Assembly: GCA_951394045.1 (NCBI GenBank)
Contig: OX596001.1
Span: 1,116,001-1,180,000, forward strand
Reading direction: 5' to 3'
Source of the DNA: Nitzschia sp. DOCU1
Lineage: Eukaryota; Bacillariophyta; Bacillariophyceae; Bacillariales; Bacillariaceae
Length of the DNA: 64,000 bases
This document shows positions 11,184-21,069 of the stretch, piece by piece. The notes beneath the pieces were generated by a model, which saw only the letters and a program-made list of their open reading frames with translations, was not told where the DNA came from and ran no database searches. Within the stretch, counting starts at the first letter, position 1; each line of letters opens with the position of its first letter. Position numbers and translations under genes: made by a program.

Positions 11184-11936
11184 TTAGGGTTAGGGTAATT
11201 GGTAATGGGTAAAAGGGAAAAGGAAGAAGGGAAAAGGAAAAAGGAAAGTAGGAATAGGAATAAGGATAGTGGGGGAAATAGGAATAGGAATTGGACTAGT
11301 AGGAAACAGCAGAGTTTGAAACATGGAATTTCAAGTAGAATGAGAAGAATGGGTGATAATTAGATTTCACTACATTATCATACTTTGTCATTAGTCTTCT
11401 TTATTTATGCATTAGTCTCCCAATGATATCATGTTTGTTCATACAACCTTCTTCAGCTCATCATGTTTGTTCATACTCACATCATCTGCAACCTCTCCAT
11501 GAATCTTCTCCTGCTCATGCTTGTAGCTCACATGACCTCCCCCAGGTTGTCGTGCTAACTCATATAGCCTCCTTATCTTGTTACGTCATAGATAGATATG
11601 TGGATAGGTAGCTAGGTAGCCAGGTAGTTACTCTTTGCTGCGGTGTCAAGTCGGTTCCTGCCGCAAGGAAACAACCGCACCACACCTCATCATTAGCTGC
11701 GGTGTCAAGTCGGTTCCTGCCGCAAGGAAACAACCGCGCCACACCTCATCATTAGATACCTCACTATTAGATAGCCTTTTGTGATTCCAGCAGCCCTTTT
11801 CTTTGCAATTCAACCCCCCACCAGCAAAATGAGACGAGGAAAAAGAGTTCCTCCATACGGCCACAGCCGTGCAGGAGTGCCCAAAAGACCGAAGTCTCAC
11901 GATAACAGGTATGGTCCTGGGTCGCAAGGGGAGCAA
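11184..11936 (+). repeat. Subtelomeric repeat unit 1
   Basis: It starts with GTTAGGGTTAGGGTAATTGG. A purine-rich tract (AAAAGGGAAAAGGAAGAAGG), a conserved block around TTCATACAACCTTCTTCAGC, and two tandem copies of a 58-bp block containing GCGGTGTCAAGTCGGTTCC and GGAAACAACCGC (about 11638 and 11697) follow. The unit recurs twice downstream at high identity. Confidence 0.85.
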
Positions 11937-12934
11937 GGGTTAGGGTAATTGGTAATGGGTAAAAGGGAAAAGGAAGAAGGGAAAAGGAAAAAGGAAAAAG
12001 GAAAAAAGAAAGTAGGAATAGGAATAGGGATAGTGGGAGAAATAGGAATAGGAATTGGACTAGTAGGAAACAGCAGAGTTTGAAACATGGAATTTTAAGT
12101 AGAATGAGAAGAATGGGTGATAATTAGATTTCACTACATTATCATACTTTGTCATTAGTCTTCTTTATTTATGCATTAGTCTCCCAATGATATCATGTTT
12201 GTTCATACAACCTTCTTCAGCTCATCATGTTTTTTCATACTCACATCATCTGCAACCTCTCCATGAACCTTCCCCTGCTCATGCTTGCCTCTCACATGAC
12301 CTCCCCCAGGTTGTCATGCTCACTCATATAGCCTCCTTGTCTTGTTACTTCATAGATAGATATGTGGATAGGTTGCTAGGTAGCCAGGTAGTTACTCTTT
12401 GCTGCGGTGTCAAGTCGGTTCCTGCCGCAAGGAAACAACCGCGCCACACCTCATCATTAGCTGCGGTGTCAAGTCGGTTCCTGCCGCAAGGAAACAACCG
12501 CGCCACACCTCATTATCTAGAATTAAACCAGCCGCGTAGTGCGATTGTTCTATCTAGGCGTTCGAATCCAATTGTAGCTAGCTTTTTGCGAGTGGTTCGA
12601 AAAGGAGGCGTCGGTATAAATTTTAAACCTAGGCCTAATAAATCTTTAAACCATATTGCTAATGGAGAGGGGAGCAGATTGTGGTAACAGAGATTCGTTG
12701 GACGATTCTCGTAGTACCAGAATTCTTGTTGTGCCATATAGAGGGCGGCATTATGCGAAACCGAGAAAGATGGATTCGCTACAAATCCATTGTTCTGGCG
12801 TCGGATGTCGCTGAGGGTACGCTCTAGGGCTGAGCGGCTCCTCGCCTCTTCTGTGGCCACTGCCCTCTCGATCGCTTCTTCGCGGCACGTCGACGCTTCC
12901 TTCCGGAGGCGTTTTCGGTGTCGCTCGTCGCAGG
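11937..12934 (+). repeat. Subtelomeric repeat unit 2 with insertion
   Basis: It has the same order as unit 1: telomere-like seed, purine tract, TTCATACAACC block and two copies of the GCGGTGTCAAG block (about 12401 and 12460). About 400 bp of reverse-transcriptase-like coding sequence (12513-12934) is then appended before unit 3 begins. Confidence 0.85.
12513..12934 (-). pseudogene. Reverse-transcriptase ORF fragment
   Basis: The minus-strand frame is open from the telomere-like seed of unit 3 at about 12934 down to a stop at 12513. It starts with a charged Arg/Glu-rich segment. PLAIWFKDLLGLGLKFIPTP, KKLATIGFERLDRTIALRGWF and the end of the fragment follow. The L-G-L-G-L-K-F-x-P-T-P block and the F-x-R-x-x-R-x-L-R-x-x-F pattern resemble the region upstream of the catalytic core in LINE-like reverse transcriptases. 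No catalytic core is present; both ends are cut by subtelomeric repeat. Assignment rests on remembered motif patterns. Confidence 0.45.
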
Positions 12935-13390
12935 GTTAGGGTAATTGGTAATGGGTAAAAGGGAAAAGGAAGAAGGGAAAAGGAAGAAGGGAAAAGGAAA
13001 AAGGAAAGTAGGAATAGGAATAGGGATAGTGGGGGAAATAGGAGTAGGAATAGGAGGAGTAGGAATCAGCAGTGTTTGAAACATGGAATTTTAAGTAGAA
13101 TGAGAAGAATGGGTGATAATTAGGTGTCACTACATTATCATGCTTTGTCATTATTCTTCTTTATGCATTAGTCTCCCAATGATATCATGTTTGTTCATAC
13201 AACCTTCTTCAGCTCATCATGTTTGTTCATACTCACATCATCTGCAACCTCTCCATGAACCTTCCCCTGCTCATGCTTGTCAATCACATGACCTCCCCCA
13301 GGTTGTCGTGCTCACTCATACAGCCTCCTTGTCTTGTTACTTCATAGATAGATATGTGGATATGTAGCCAGGTAGCAATGTAGTTACACT
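12934..13390 (+). repeat. Subtelomeric repeat unit 3 (partial)
   Basis: Telomere-like seed GGGTTAGGGTAATTGGTAAT, purine tract and TTCATACAACC block as in units 1 and 2. It diverges after the GATAGATATGTGGATA block, without the GCGGTGTCAAG pair. Confidence 0.85.
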
Positions 13391-14043
13391 GCTAGTTCAC
13401 CTGCTTCTTAGAAACAAGCTCCACAAAGTTGTCAGCCTCTCTTGAGATACTGAATTCATGCTTCTCATAGCCTGCAAGTAGTAAGGACCCCACATTAGCT
13501 GACTGTTCTACATCATCTGAATCCAATATGATGCATAACAAGGTAGTTAGAATGTTTATGGTGAAGAAATTGAAGCGCACCAACAAGATACTGCATGATG
13601 GTGTTCGCTTGTTTCCATTAGTGATTGGACAGTTTGACCACCACTAACTCCAAACAAGGCATTGTGCACATGATTCAAACCACTCACCATGTGTGGCTTG
13701 TCATACTGGTTGTAGTGGCGAAACAACTACCGAAAATGGACTAATATTGGTGGATATGTGAACAATTTCCATTGTAGCTGGTGGGTGTCAAGTAGTAGGG
13801 CAGTAAGAAATATTTGTCCATGTTTCACATAACAGGCTGTCTTTGTGTTGTCCTGCTGATTGTGGTGGTGAAAGAACTACTGAAAATGGACCAGTATTGG
13901 TGGAGATATTAACAATTTCATTTGTAGCTGGTGGCTATCCAGTAGTAAGGGTACACTACCCCTGCATGTTATCATGGTTTGTGCGTGGCGAAGTAAAAAA
14001 CTAGTTCAGTACATGGATATGCCTTAACGGTCGGTCCAGGACT
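13391..14043. repeat. Distal subtelomere with two ~145-bp tandem copies
   Basis: Two diverged tandem copies at about 13699-13810 and 13842-13955 share GAACAATTTC-type and TTGTAGCTGGTGG blocks plus the GAAAATGGAC..TATTGGTGGA stretch. A 64-codon frame at 13392-13586 (minus) has no support as a gene. Confidence 0.6.
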
Positions 14044-14044
14044 G

Positions 14045-14901
14045 TTAGGGTTAGGGTTAGGGTTAGGGTTAGGGTTAGGGTTAGGGTTAGGGTTAGGGTT
14101 AGGGTTAGGGTTAGGGTTAGGGTTAGGGTTAGGGTTAGGGTTAGGGTTAGGGTTAGGGTTAGGGTTAGGGTTAGGGTTAGGGTTAGGGTTAGGGTTAGGG
14201 TTAGGGTTAGGGTTAGGGTTAGGGTTAGGGTTAGGGTTAGGGTTAGGGTTAGGGTTAGGGTTAGGGTTAGGGTTAGGGTTAGGGTTAGGGTTAGGGTTAG
14301 GGTTAGGGTTAGGGTTAGGGTTAGGGTTAGGGTTAGGGTTAGGGTTAGGGTTAGGGTTAGGGTTAGGGTTAGGGTTAGGGTTAGGGTTAGGGTTAGGGTT
14401 AGGGTTAGGGTTAGGGTTAGGGTTAGGGTTAGGGTTAGGGTTAGGGTTAGGGTTAGGGTTAGGGTTAGGGTTAGGGTTAGGGTTAGGGTTAGGGTTAGGG
14501 TTAGGGTTAGGGTTAGGGTTAGGGTTAGGGTTAGGGTTAGGGTTAGGGTTAGGGTTAGGGTTAGGGTTAGGGTTAGGGTTAGGGTTAGGGTTAGGGTTAG
14601 GGTTAGGGTTAGGGTTAGGGTTAGGGTTAGGGTTAGGGTTAGGGTTAGGGTTAGGGTTAGGGTTAGGGTTAGGGTTAGGGTTAGGGTTAGGTTAGGGTTA
14701 GGGTTAGGGTTAGGGTTAGGGTTAGGGTTAGGGTTAGGGTTAGGGTTAGGGTTAGGGTTAGGGTTAGGTTTAGGGTTTAGGGTTTAGGGTTTAGGGTTTA
14801 GGGTTTAGGGTTTAGGGTTTAGGGTTTAGGGTTTAGGGTTTAGGGTTTAGGGTTTAGGGTTTAGGGTTTAGGGTTTAGGGTTTAGGGTTTAGGGTTTAGG
14901 G
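14045..14901 (+). repeat. Telomeric array, TTAGGG then TTTAGGG
   Basis: About 120 copies of TTAGGG from 14045 with a single slip (TTAGG) near 14690. From about 14768 there is an abrupt change to about 19 copies of the 7-bp TTTAGGG unit, ending at the N gap. The G-rich strand reads left to right, as it does at the right end of a chromosome. TTAGGG is the reported telomere of sequenced diatoms; TTTAGGG is the plant-type unit. Confidence 0.97.
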
Positions 14902-15301
14902 NNNNNNNNNNNNNNNNNNNNNNNNNNNNNNNNNNNNNNNNNNNNNNNNNNNNNNNNNNNNNNNNNNNNNNNNNNNNNNNNNNNNNNNNNNNNNNNNNNN
15001 NNNNNNNNNNNNNNNNNNNNNNNNNNNNNNNNNNNNNNNNNNNNNNNNNNNNNNNNNNNNNNNNNNNNNNNNNNNNNNNNNNNNNNNNNNNNNNNNNNNN
15101 NNNNNNNNNNNNNNNNNNNNNNNNNNNNNNNNNNNNNNNNNNNNNNNNNNNNNNNNNNNNNNNNNNNNNNNNNNNNNNNNNNNNNNNNNNNNNNNNNNNN
15201 NNNNNNNNNNNNNNNNNNNNNNNNNNNNNNNNNNNNNNNNNNNNNNNNNNNNNNNNNNNNNNNNNNNNNNNNNNNNNNNNNNNNNNNNNNNNNNNNNNNN
15301 N
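14902..15301. other. 400-N assembly gap
   Basis: Exactly 400 Ns, directly abutting telomeric repeat on the left and non-telomeric unique sequence on the right. This suggests a scaffolding join of fixed size. Confidence 1.
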
Positions 15302-15867
15302 GTTATTGGATGTATGGGCATCTCACCGCCGGCGACAATCATCACCCAAAAAAAGAGGATGCCAAAGATTGACAATGAGCTTTTGCAATGATGCAACTAC
15401 TAAAGTCGGTAATAAAAATGAAACGATGCAGTTTGTTACTACCGAAACCCGGTGTAGGCGCTATCATCAATCATCATTTCACCAGATGCGTCCTTCTTGA
15501 AGCTGACCTGTTCTTCGCAATGAATAATTGCCAGATCACGATCCAACATTAATTGTAGCGCCGATTGATTTGAGAGCAGGAATTATCGCCGATGCAGGCT
15601 CCATTCTTGTGAATTGAAGGAACTCTACAGCTCTGAGTGCTTATATGTGCCGATAACGCCACACAGATCGATTTCATCGCATACATCATTTCCATTGCCT
15701 GACCCCTTACCGACACTGACTTCATTAAGAAAAATATTTCCGTTCCAAAGTAGCAGGCGTTCCAGCCATTACAGGACCCTCTGTAGTAGATGGTGATCTC
15801 GTCGACACCCCAGACGCATGCCGGAATCCAAGGATATTGAGGATATTCTACGCAACAGCAGCCTGCA
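15302..15867. other. Downstream region of the Cys/His-rich gene
   Basis: Unique sequence with overlapping short frames, no recognised domain. It contains no CCCTAA repeats, so it is not the opposing chromosome end. Confidence 0.4.
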
Positions 15868-17027
15868 TCATGAACCACCATCATCACCCACATCATAGTC
15901 ATCGTAAGAGTACTCGTCTGAGGATGTGATTGGACTTCTTGAACTTCTTTCTCCTCCTTGGCCATCTTGTTCCATTTGCGGTGGCGAAACGGTACTTTCT
16001 TTTCTCCCACTACCAAGAAGTGACTGCCCGGGATGGCTATGTCGTGTAGAGAAGTTACCTTTCGCCACGGGTTCATCGCAATAGGCGCAATACAGAAAGC
16101 GTACTCCACGCCTCCTGCACTCTTCATGAGAGCAAAGTAGCGCATCTCCATGCTGAGTTCCTTGGTTGATCACAAGATATGCAGTCTTGGTGGTAAGTAC
16201 GCACCAAAGAACGAGAAGACGAGCAAAAACACTAATGTTAGCAACACGACGAAGCATTCAGAAGGAAACACAAAGCCATGTCACCCCCGTGATGTAATTC
16301 CATCTCCCACAGCACCAGGAACCCGTAAAAGTCCACCATGATGGCTATGATGGATTCGCTGCTTCTTGGCCTTAACCACAAGATATCCATAACTTCTTAC
16401 CTTTGTACTGTGATCGGCTGGCATCCTTCTAGCGCGACAAGGGTTTAGGCTCTTCTTCTCCGCAACCGGCAGTTTGGATTGTTGTTCTTTTTCATTCTCT
16501 TTGCTTGATGGAGGGCTCTTCTGTACAATTTCAGTAGCCATTCGGATATAAGTCGTCAAACGTGCCTGAGACTCTTGTATTCCAAGCAGCATTGCAGAAA
16601 CGGCAGGATTGTTGAGTCCCAAGGAGGTTGTTGGACCCCCTTGCATTGTTCCTGACGAGGGTGGGAGCATCCGTGGTTGTTCGGTGTTTTGAAGTGAGTA
16701 TTGAAAAGGAGTGGAACGACTGCTTCCACCTGAAAGCAGCTCAGCGAGGCCTCTCCCAAGCATCTCCGATGACAGGGACGAGGTGGGGTTCACCGCAGAC
16801 TCGAAACTTTGTTGAATGACCCCTCCACTACTATTATGTTGCTGTGCTCCATCAGCGGAGAAACCACCAGCATTAGAAGCAGAAAGGCTGGCTTCATGAT
16901 GCTGCGGGTGATTTCCAGCAGCAGGACCCGAACGAGATGAAGAAGTTGAACCGATGTTGCGCTTTTCCTGTCGTTCACGAATCGAGCCCGCCTTTGCCTC
17001 TTCGTTGCTTATTCTTCCATAGTCCAT
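15868..17027 (-). CDS. Diatom family protein with C-terminal Cys/His motif, two exons
   Basis: Proposed CDS is complement join(15868..16185,16401..17027), 314 aa. The 215-bp intron has GT at 16400-16399 and AG at 16187-16186, phase 0. Exon 1 is low in complexity (Ser/Gly/Asn/Gln-rich), with a short helical segment NPAVSAMLLGIQESQARLTT. Exon 2 carries the motif LLCSHEEC..RGVRFLYCAYCDEPVAKGNFSTRHSH, that is C-x4-C ... YC-x2-C ... PVAK-x-NF-x-x-RH-x-H, probably a metal-binding module. I recall many diatom proteins with this FxYCxxCxxPVAKRNFxxRHxH block. Their function is unknown; the disordered N-terminus would suit a regulatory role. The acidic tail DDYDVGDDGGS ends the protein. Confidence 0.65.
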
Positions 17028-17742
17028 TCTTGTTGTTCCTTCTACTAAGCGTGAAGGCTGGTAGGTGCTATGTTATTCCTCAGTTTGGCTTTGTTGTTGC
17101 TGGATGATGGTGATTTGCAATGCAAACAATGGTAAGTGGTTCTACAGGAGCTGTCAACAAATGTGCGTTTCCTCCTTTCGTTGGGTGTATTTTGCAATCG
17201 TTGTGATGAAGTGCTGAAAGCGACCCCGTGCACCGATGTTAGGACTCGTACCCAAAACATCGACGGAGGTACTCAAACTGGCATGCCTGTAGTTTCGCTC
17301 GGCTTTTCTGTCCAATTTGCACCGTGATTTCGCTACCAATCACGTGTGTATGATGGACGCAGTAGATTTTACTGGTACGACGACATAAGGCAAAGGAGAA
17401 TCTGGAAGGTTCGTCCTTCTTCATTCAAGTCCTACGAAGAAATTTTGTTATATAAAAAAACGACAATTGGTTCTATTGTTGATGTTGAGTTCGGAGAACA
17501 TACATTCAGTATTCATTGTAGTGCTTTGCTCGTTGGGAGCTTTTTTCTCCAATTTGTTAAGGTACGGTAGTTTCCGGCGTTGTGCTGCCCGCCCACCTCT
17601 CTTCTGGGTGCAACAAACGCTCTTCAACATTACTCTTCAAATGTATACCAGGTACATGAAGCCCCACAGTCGTGAGTCTACCAGTACCGTTAAAATCCTT
17701 GCTACCTACAACTATCCCGTAGCGCCGCGTACATAAAGAACG
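17028..17742. other. Intergenic, nothing recognised
   Basis: Upstream region of the minus-strand Cys/His gene. Short frames on both strands only. Confidence 0.4.
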
Positions 17743-18026
17743 GAAATGGTGCCATTAACGCCAATCGGATGAGGGGAATTGGGTGCCGCTATACCGGCAT
17801 CCAATGCCATTTCGCGCGCCTGCCCGCCGTTTGGATGCCGATTTTTTCGGCATCCAAATTGATTTGGGTGCCGATCCTCCGGACTTTGGAGTTATCCTTG
17901 CACTAACCCTACTTTATCTTGATCCTCGCAACAATGCGCATTTTACCTGCATCCGACAATCAACCTACTGCATCCACGCCGAAGTCATGCTGTTACCCCA
18001 ATGCATTTCATTTTCTACCTTCGAGC
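17743..18026 (+). repeat. Repeat-bearing upstream region of the PYGMDF gene
   Basis: It contains AATCGGATGAGG and GGGTGCCGCTATACCGGCAT, then several TTTCGGCATCC-type short inverted pieces. The same modules sit at the same distance (about 265 bp) upstream of the truncated paralogue at 19776. Confidence 0.6.
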
Positions 18027-18755
18027 ATGAATCCTAACGACCCTAACGATAGATCGTTCAACCCATACGGCATGGACTTCCTTGACGGCATTGGCGGCAC
18101 GGAGTACGATTCGTCGATGGGTGTGCTCGAGTATGAACGCGGTGCTGTTCCCGACCCAGAGGACAAACGGATCGCCGCCTCTCTCTTCTTGGCGAACGAG
18201 GAAAACAATCGTCGCACTGGTAAGAATGTTCCACTTCGGAAGATTGTCGTGTCCGATATTGGTGGCGGTGTGCGTATGTTTGCCGAACCTGGGCCGGACC
18301 CCAGGTTCATGACGTTTGATTTCCCTGACGGAATCTCGGAAGAGGACGTCAAGGCGTTCAAGACTCACATTGACAATTGCAAAGTGTTCACCCTTGCGAA
18401 GCCCCCCAAGTTCGTCCCCCCCTCTGCCGTCGTCGAAGCTACCGTCGATGCATGCGAATACTGTGGCGAGGCCCCCTGTTTGTTGGCGCAGATCGGTGAC
18501 GATACGAGTGGAAAGACGATGAAGGAGTTCCTATTTGGCGGGAAGGGCGACGAACTCTACAATCAGGGCATTTCGAATCGCGAGATTCGTTATGCCCTGT
18601 ACAGGGACGCCACTACTTTTATTAGTGGCTACCTAGGAAAAGGCAATCGAAAGGAATTGCCTGATTGCGTTGTTCGCGAGATTCGCGACTCTTACCCTGC
18701 CGAAGGCGGCAACTACGTCGGCTTCAAGAAGGGCTTTTTGGCGGAAGATAAGTAG
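18027..18755 (+). CDS. Diatom multicopy family protein (PYGMDF ... NREIRYALYR type)
   Basis: A 242-aa protein starting at the ATG at 18027, which opens the stretch shared with its paralogue; the frame extends upstream without similarity. It has an N-terminal NPYGMDF motif, then an acidic segment, GPDPRFMTFDFPDGIS, a CEYCGEAPC cysteine pair motif (about residue 145), and a C-terminal block NREIRYALYRDATTFISGYLGKGNRKELPDCVVREIRDSYP. I recall the last block (R-x-x-LY...G-x-LG-x-G-x-R...P-x-CV...IR..YP) from many diatom proteins of unknown function. No catalytic motif seen. A truncated paralogue lies 1 kb downstream in the same orientation. Confidence 0.75.
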   Translation: MNPNDPNDRSFNPYGMDFLDGIGGTEYDSSMGVLEYERGAVPDPEDKRIAASLFLANEENNRRTGKNVPLRKIVVSDIGGGVRMFAEPGPDPRFMTFDFPDGISEEDVKAFKTHIDNCKVFTLAKPPKFVPPSAVVEATVDACEYCGEAPCLLAQIGDDTSGKTMKEFLFGGKGDELYNQGISNREIRYALYRDATTFISGYLGKGNRKELPDCVVREIRDSYPAEGGNYVGFKKGFLAEDK

Positions 18756-18799
18756 GACAACTCCTAGTTATAAAAACAATACTAGTCTCAAGAACGGAT

Positions 18800-19315
18800 T
18801 CAATTGTAGCTATTATAATTATAGATTCCTGTGGTCGAATAAAGGCGGGCGTCGCCAAGGAGTTTTCGCTTTCTGTAGGAGAATTTTTTTTGGCGGGTCG
18901 ACGCAGCACGTGTAGAACGACGAGGCTGGCCATTCCCGGCAAGCGCCATGACCCCAGCCAGAGCATCGTCGATGGCAGAAGGATCATCATCAGCACCAGC
19001 ATTGTTTGCAGTAGGAGAGTCGATATGAGGAGGGGATTCCGGGCCATGAAAGAGTCGTACAGGCGGAGGGGGGGCCATTTCTTGCGAATTGTCGGCATTT
19101 GAAACGAAAACGGAATCGGCATTGACGAGGTCGTTGATGTGGTCCTCGCTGACCCTAGACCAGTCATCTGGAGACCTGACACGCCTAGGAGCCGCCAGGA
19201 TCGGCTCAAAGGAATCCTCAACGTCCGTGGGAGGCAAGGGAGGGGGTGACATGGTGGTGTTATGGCTTTTTGGAAAACTTGCTTCCGACCGGCTCGATTT
19301 TGGTGCCTCAAGCAC
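18800..19315 (-). CDS. Hypothetical acidic Pro/Ser-rich protein
   Basis: A 171-aa frame between the two PYGMDF paralogues. It is acidic and Pro-rich (MSPPPLPPTDVEDSFEPI; GADDDPSAIDDALAGVMALAGNGQ), with a basic patch QPRRSTRAASTRQKKFSYRKRK. I recognise no domain. Antisense short frames exist. Low confidence. Confidence 0.3.
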   Translation of the reverse strand: MLEAPKSSRSEASFPKSHNTTMSPPPLPPTDVEDSFEPILAAPRRVRSPDDWSRVSEDHINDLVNADSVFVSNADNSQEMAPPPPVRLFHGPESPPHIDSPTANNAGADDDPSAIDDALAGVMALAGNGQPRRSTRAASTRQKKFSYRKRKLLGDARLYSTTGIYNYNSYN

Positions 19316-19440
19316 GGGCGGGAAGCGGGAATGTGAAATTGGACGACATACTCTACCCTAGGTAAAATCGCCTGCAGATTCCAACGGTGCTGGCGTTTTC
19401 AACGTTGGAGCATGTTAGAACGATGATTAGAGGCGCGAAA

Positions 19441-19560
19441 ATTTGGGTGCCGCTATAGCGGCATCCAAAAATTTGGGTGCCGCTATAGCGGCACCTCTTC
19501 TGATTGGCGTTAACCAATCGGATGAGGTGAATTTCACGCCGCTATGGCGGCGTGCGGTGC
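19441..19560. repeat. GC-rich palindromic repeat cluster
   Basis: Two tandem 33-bp copies of AATTTGGGTGCCGCTATAGC at 19440 and 19470. The second includes a perfect 18-bp palindrome, GTGCCGCTATAGCGGCAC (19477-19494). A further CGCCGCTATGGCGGCG palindrome is near 19539. Related pieces lie at 17778-17880. Confidence 0.8.
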
Positions 19561-19775
19561 GCCGGGCCGCCCACTTTCGTGCCGAATTCAGCGGCACGAA
19601 ATACGTATTTCGTGCCGATTTTTTCAGCATTGGCCTTATCCTTGCCTTATCCTTACCTTATCCTTGTCGTAATAAATACGTGCTATCGAACTCCCTCCGA
19701 CAAATCAACCTTCTGCATCCAACACCAAACCATGATAGTATTGATTCATTTCACTCGTTTACACTATCTAATACG

Positions 19776-20081
19776 ATGGGTTCGAATGCCAGAGACCTCT
19801 CTCATAACCCCTACGGCATGGACTTTGGGGGGGTTAGGTACGGCTCGGATACCGAGCCAGATCCGATGGATTCCACAGTTGCAACGATGATTCGGCTCTC
19901 CAACGAAGAGCAGAACCGCCACACTGGTAGGAACGAGACGCTCGATGTGATTGAAGTGACGAACATTGCGAACAACATTCGTATGTTCAGCGAACCGGGT
20001 CCGGACCCTCGCTTCATGACCTTCGACTTCCCGGACGAGATTTCAGCTGAGGACTGCTGCGTTACTTTTCTTCGAGTTTGA
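19776..20081 (+). pseudogene. Truncated paralogue of the PYGMDF family gene
   Basis: A 101-codon frame colinear with the gene at 18027: NPYGMDF, NEEQNRHTGRNETL versus NEENNRRTGKNVPL, then FSEPGPDPRFMTFDFPDEIS. Similarity stops at about 20051, after which the frame ends within 10 codons. The Cys motif and the C-terminal LYR/CV block are absent. Upstream repeats match those of the intact copy, so the duplication included the promoter region and lost the 3' half. Confidence 0.75.
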
Positions 20082-21069
20082 AAAATTGTGCCAAGAGTGT
20101 TTTTGTTGCTGCTCAAAACGGAAATCGTTGGAGTATTGGTTGATCCCTCCATAGAGGAAGATGGTGAATTCAAAAAGTGAATTCAGTCAAGGTGTAGCAA
20201 CAGTAGAGAAAATATCCCATCTACGAAGGTGAAACAATAGAAGTGAGATCCTTGAGGTGGTATTTATTGGTCAATCCCTCGTATGACAATGGACGCCAGC
20301 ACGAAGAGGTACCCAATGCAGCAGAGAAACGTGATAAACATATCTGCATAATTAAGGACCATGAAACAGATCAAGAATGCAATAACACAAGTCCAAGTGA
20401 TAGGCATATTGAGACTACTAACGGAAACAAGAACCTGATCGATGATGCATACTAGTTGCAATTCTGAGCACTTTAAACCCATGGGCAATTCGGGAGTGCA
20501 TGGGGGGCAATTCACAGAATTGAACTATGCATGCAATATCACATTCTGTCATAGACAAGTGATACCCAAATCAGCTGACGCAGTTTTCGCAATTCAGCTG
20601 ATTCGAAAAGAATCATTCCAGCAAACGATAGGAAGCAATGAGACGACAGATGAAACCTGAGGATCCATGAGTAGTATTTGCGATTCTGACTACTTTTGAT
20701 GCATGTACAGTTCGGGACCTATGGACAATTTGCCAGGAACTATGCGAAATAAGAAATGGAATCTAGAACTATGAGAAACGGCATCGAACTATGCATCAGC
20801 TGCCGTCCTACACGAGACGAGCCGGCGAGCCGAACGCCACCCGAGCCTCCTTACGCGCCAGCCAAACGATATCGTCATCGCGCACAACGAGCGCCCCCCT
20901 TTGATGTGGAGGAGTCCCCGAAAGCATACAGTACAACACCCCGAAAAAAACTGCTCGGTCAAGGAAACGCCAAAAAGAAGATTGCACGATGATGTGATGG
21001 ACATGAGAGAAGCACGATACTTTCTGCAATGAATCGACAAAAGCAGCATCACCATAGCAGAGCATTACA
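20082..21069. other. Intergenic, nothing recognised
   Basis: Short frames only. Diverged direct repeats around ATTCGGGAGTGCATGGG / GTTCGGGACCTATGGACAA (about 20489 and 20710) with TGCAATTCTGA / TGCGATTCTGA neighbours suggest an old local duplication. Confidence 0.4.

Noticed and set aside
10630..11187. 185-codon and overlapping frames in the subtelomere
   Set aside because: Several frames are open on both strands with Phe/Leu-rich random composition; no domain, so left as spacer.
14045..14901. CRISPR-like or ordinary satellite array
   Set aside because: Unit is telomeric TTAGGG/TTTAGGG without spacers.
14896..15396. 166-codon minus-strand open frame
   Set aside because: Almost wholly made of gap Ns; not evidence of a gene.
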